Shown here one piece after another: positions 3,441-5,304 of a stretch of 5,304 bases of DNA (positions are counted from its first letter, which is position 1; every line of letters starts with the position of its first letter). Position numbers and translations under genes: made by a program. Under the pieces are notes generated by a model. It did no database searches. It was not told the origin of the DNA and saw only the letters and a program-made list of their open reading frames with translations. The DNA comes from Defluviitaleaceae bacterium (GTDB taxonomy: Bacteria; Bacillota; Clostridia; Lachnospirales; WQUN01): the NCBI GenBank assembly GCA_009783395.1, contig WRHA01000250.1, positions 1 to 5,304 of the forward strand. Direction: 5' to 3'.

Positions 3441-5304
3441 GCGCAAACGACACGTACGCTTCAGCCCGACAATGTGTATGAATTTGTCGGAAGGGATGCG
3501 CGAGTTGTTTCGCATGTAAATGTTATGGGTGGGCGATATGACATCGTTTTGCTTGATGCGGACGGAGAGGTTACGCGCTTTGGTCGCGCTTCGGGGAGAT
3601 TTTCCGTAAGCGGAACGGGGATGGCGGAAATTACACCCGCTGTGCCGATTTCTGTTACGTTTGATTCGTCTCGCTTTAGCGTGACGGAGCGACAAGACCG
3701 TGCCTTGCGCGAGTTTGAAATTTTGCCCGAAGAAAATTCTTTGCGGATTGAAAATACGACGAATGATCCGCTTCAAATTAGGCTAACGGGTGTGGCAGAT
3801 TTTGTGATTTTCAACCGCGTCGGCGACGCCACGAATTTCGCTGTCGGCGACGAAGATGACCCCTTGCAAATTATTACCATTCCGCCGCGTGGCGCAGTGA
3901 TGCTTGAATCCTATTCAGAAGAGGCGTCGGTTTATTTTCCGTCGCGTTGGTATGGCGAGGAATTTTTGGTTGAGCGCAGTGACACACCTGCGTTAAAGCG
4001 GGTTTCGCTTGTGCCGAATGAAGCACGCACCTTTATCGCGGACGAAAATCTGACGCTTCAATTGGTTGGCGAGGAAGATTTGCCGATTTCGTATGAATAT
4101 GTAATTCGCGGGCAAGACGGGCATGTAATCAGCTACGGTGAAGCGGACGGAAACCAACTTGTGCTTGCGCCGACCCCGATGAATCCGATTATTACGCTAA
4201 CCATTACACCGCTCGAACCCGGGCTGATTTATTTTCCCTACACATGGCTCGAAAACATCGAAATCGAAAACGGCGAGGTCGCACCGGTTCATTTATCACT
4301 ATGGCCGCGAGAATCGATTGAAATTTCAAACACAGACCCGCTTCGTTCGCACACGATTATTATTCGATGCCCCCAAGTCGGGGCAAGCGAATTCAGTTTT
4401 GAGTACGTGATGCTTTACGATGACGAAGTTTTCTTTGATGTAACCGATGATTTCCTTGCGTCTCAGGCATCGATTGAGGTTCCGGCAGGCGCGGTCGTGA
4501 CATTAACTGCGATACATGCCGCCGAGTACTTGGCGATAAGAATCCCCGATGTTTCCGAAATCACTGCGCGAAACGTTACGACTACTGCATTGGTTCGCCA
4601 TACGCTTGGTGACGGAGAATCCGTTTTTGTTACCTTCGATATAAATGCGGGCGAAAATGCGCGCGAAAATGGCGACGACGCGAAGATTTTAATCCAAACA
4701 GAAGAAAGCGTAGATTACGTGCTTTATGACGAAGACGGCGAAATAATTTCCTTCGGCCGCACAGACGAATACTTTTTAATTGAAGAAACGCAATCCGCGT
4801 TGCTTACTGCCGCGGACGACACGGCTGTTTTAATCTTCCCGCGGGAGCCGCTTTTGACGCTGGAAGAAAGTGATGTATCCGCGCTTGTGCGTCTTGAGAT
4901 TTCATACGGCGAGATTTTGCAGATTAATAACAACGACAGGTGGTACAATCGCGTACTGCTTGTGCAAAACGAAAACGAGCGCGACAGCGAGTTCGATTAT
5001 GTAATAACAAACGCGCAGAACAATATTTTGGACTATGGCTCTGTTGCGGAGGGGCGATATGTTTTGCCAAACTCCGGCAGAATAACGCTTGCGCCGAGAA
5101 GGGGTTCGGCATTTTCCGTGGCATTTCCGGCGGAGCATGAGCGGCATTTCCGAATTCGCGAAGCCGCGGAACAGCCCCTTCACCGCATTAATCTAACCCC
5201 CGGAAATTCCGTAGTGCTTCACAATCGCACCGAATATGAATTTATTATAAGCAACAACAGTAGCGCGGCTCGCCCCGGCGGTCCCGGTTTCCACGCGCTG
5301 GGTG
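3372..5304 (+). CDS. large secreted beta-rich repeat protein, family not recognised (3' end outside window)
   Basis: The frame is open for 644 codons from ATG 3372 to the window end with no stop, so the protein is longer than seen. A signal peptide is clear: MLKKFF, a hydrophobic core about 7-21, and likely cleavage after VYA (residue 23), giving a mature start AQTT. The rest is acidic, rich in beta-forming residues, and has a single cysteine (C333). It divides into about seven tandem units starting near residues 30, 118, 213, 310, 412, 510 and 608. Each has an opening strand (L-x-P-x-[ENS]-x-[VI]), a central hairpin like YDIVLLDADGEVTRFG, and in most units an [IV]-x-F-P strand. No transmembrane helix after the signal, sortase motif or catalytic motif is visible so far. 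It lies 32 bases after the AbrB-tailed ATPase and is probably in its operon. It may be an envelope partner, substrate or extracytoplasmic part of that ABC system; adhesion or scaffolding is also possible. I do not recognise the family. Confidence 0.88.
   Translation, partial: MLKKFFAFLILAATVVFPSVVYAAQTTRTLQPDNVYEFVGRDARVVSHVNVMGGRYDIVLLDADGEVTRFGRASGRFSVSGTGMAEITPAVPISVTFDSSRFSVTERQDRALREFEILPEENSLRIENTTNDPLQIRLTGVADFVIFNRVGDATNFAVGDEDDPLQIITIPPRGAVMLESYSEEASVYFPSRWYGEEFLVERSDTPALKRVSLVPNEARTFIADENLTLQLVGEEDLPISYEYVIRGQDGHVISYGEADGNQLVLAPTPMNPIITLTITPLEPGLIYFPYTWLENIEIENGEVAPVHLSLWPRESIEISNTDPLRSHTIIIRCPQVGASEFSFEYVMLYDDEVFFDVTDDFLASQASIEVPAGAVVTLTAIHAAEYLAIRIPDVSEITARNVTTTALVRHTLGDGESVFVTFDINAGENARENGDDAKILIQTEESVDYVLYDEDGEIISFGRTDEYFLIEETQSALLTAADDTAVLIFPREPLLTLEESDVSALVRLEISYGEILQINNNDRWYNRVLLVQNENERDSEFDYVITNAQNNILDYGSVAEGRYVLPNSGRITLAPRRGSAFSVAFPAEHERHFRIREAAEQPLHRINLTPGNSVVLHNRTEYEFIISNNSSAARPGGPGFHALG
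3459..5304 (+). repeat. array of about seven diverged protein repeats (about 97 residues each)
   Basis: Units start near bases 3459, 3723, 4008, 4299, 4605, 4899 and 5193 (the last is cut by the window), with spacings of 88, 95, 97, 102, 98 and 98 residues. Openings include ILPEENSLRIEN, LVPNEARTFIAD, LWPRESIEISN and LTPGNSVVLHN. Central hairpins are YDIVLLDADGEVTRFG (56-71), YEYVIRGQDGHVISYG (241-256), FEYVMLYDDEVFFDVT (343-358), VDYVLYDEDGEIISFG (447-462) and FDYVITNAQNNILDYG (541-556). Unit 2 has only a weak hairpin (about 144-159). Late strands read VYFP (187-190), IYFP (286-289), LIFP (487-490) and VAFP (583-586). Similarity is in the protein, not obvious in the DNA, so the duplication is old. 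Confidence 0.78.

Noticed and set aside
3375..3776. 133-codon minus-strand frame opposite the start of the repeat protein
   Set aside because: The plus-strand frame has a signal peptide, a good ribosome binding site and repeats. The minus frame is Arg-rich with no ribosome binding site or recognisable motif.
4902..5183. Overlapping minus- and plus-strand frames of 66-93 codons near the window end
   Set aside because: They lie inside the open repeat-protein gene, contradict one another and show no motifs.

Overview
The window is a gene-dense, single-direction (+ strand) stretch of bacterial chromosome. It holds the 3' end of one gene, three complete genes, and the first 644 codons of a fifth gene that is still open at the window edge. 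Strong GGAGG-type ribosome binding sites, one GTG start, short intergenic gaps and a near-consensus sigma-70/sigma-A promoter suggest a Bacillota (Firmicutes)-like organism. The subfamily of the second ABC ATPase fits this too. That placement is an inference from style, not from a marker gene. Nothing in the window marks it as phage, plasmid or insertion sequence.

Layout: (1) bases 1-436 encode the C-terminal end of an HtrA/DegP-type serine protease, namely the last strands of the protease domain and a PDZ domain. (2) Bases 411-493 are a compact control region. A terminator-like hairpin with a T tract sits in the last protease codons, overlapped by an extended -10 promoter and followed by three tandem copies of a 14-bp A-tract repeat. 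(3) Bases 509-1699 encode homoserine dehydrogenase, with all four expected catalytic residues and a shrunken, divergent C-terminal regulatory region. (4) Bases 1741-2415 and 2437-3339 encode two ABC ATPases of the LolD/MacB/FtsE class, which serves MacB/FtsX-type permeases. The second carries a C-terminal AbrB/SpoVT-like swapped-hairpin module. (5) From 3372 to the end runs a large secreted protein with a signal peptide. It is built from about seven tandem, strongly diverged, beta-rich units of about 97 residues, and I could not assign it to a known family.

The gaps after hom are 41, 21 and 32 bases with no clear promoter, so hom, the two ATPases and the repeat protein are probably co-transcribed. 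The most interesting unit is the pair of ATPases next to a giant secreted repeat protein. No transmembrane permease is visible, so the permease is expected beyond the right edge, either as a later gene or as the C-terminal part of the open gene. A reasonable hypothesis is an ABC system that exports something or transmits force to an envelope repeat protein. The substrate cannot be read from this window.
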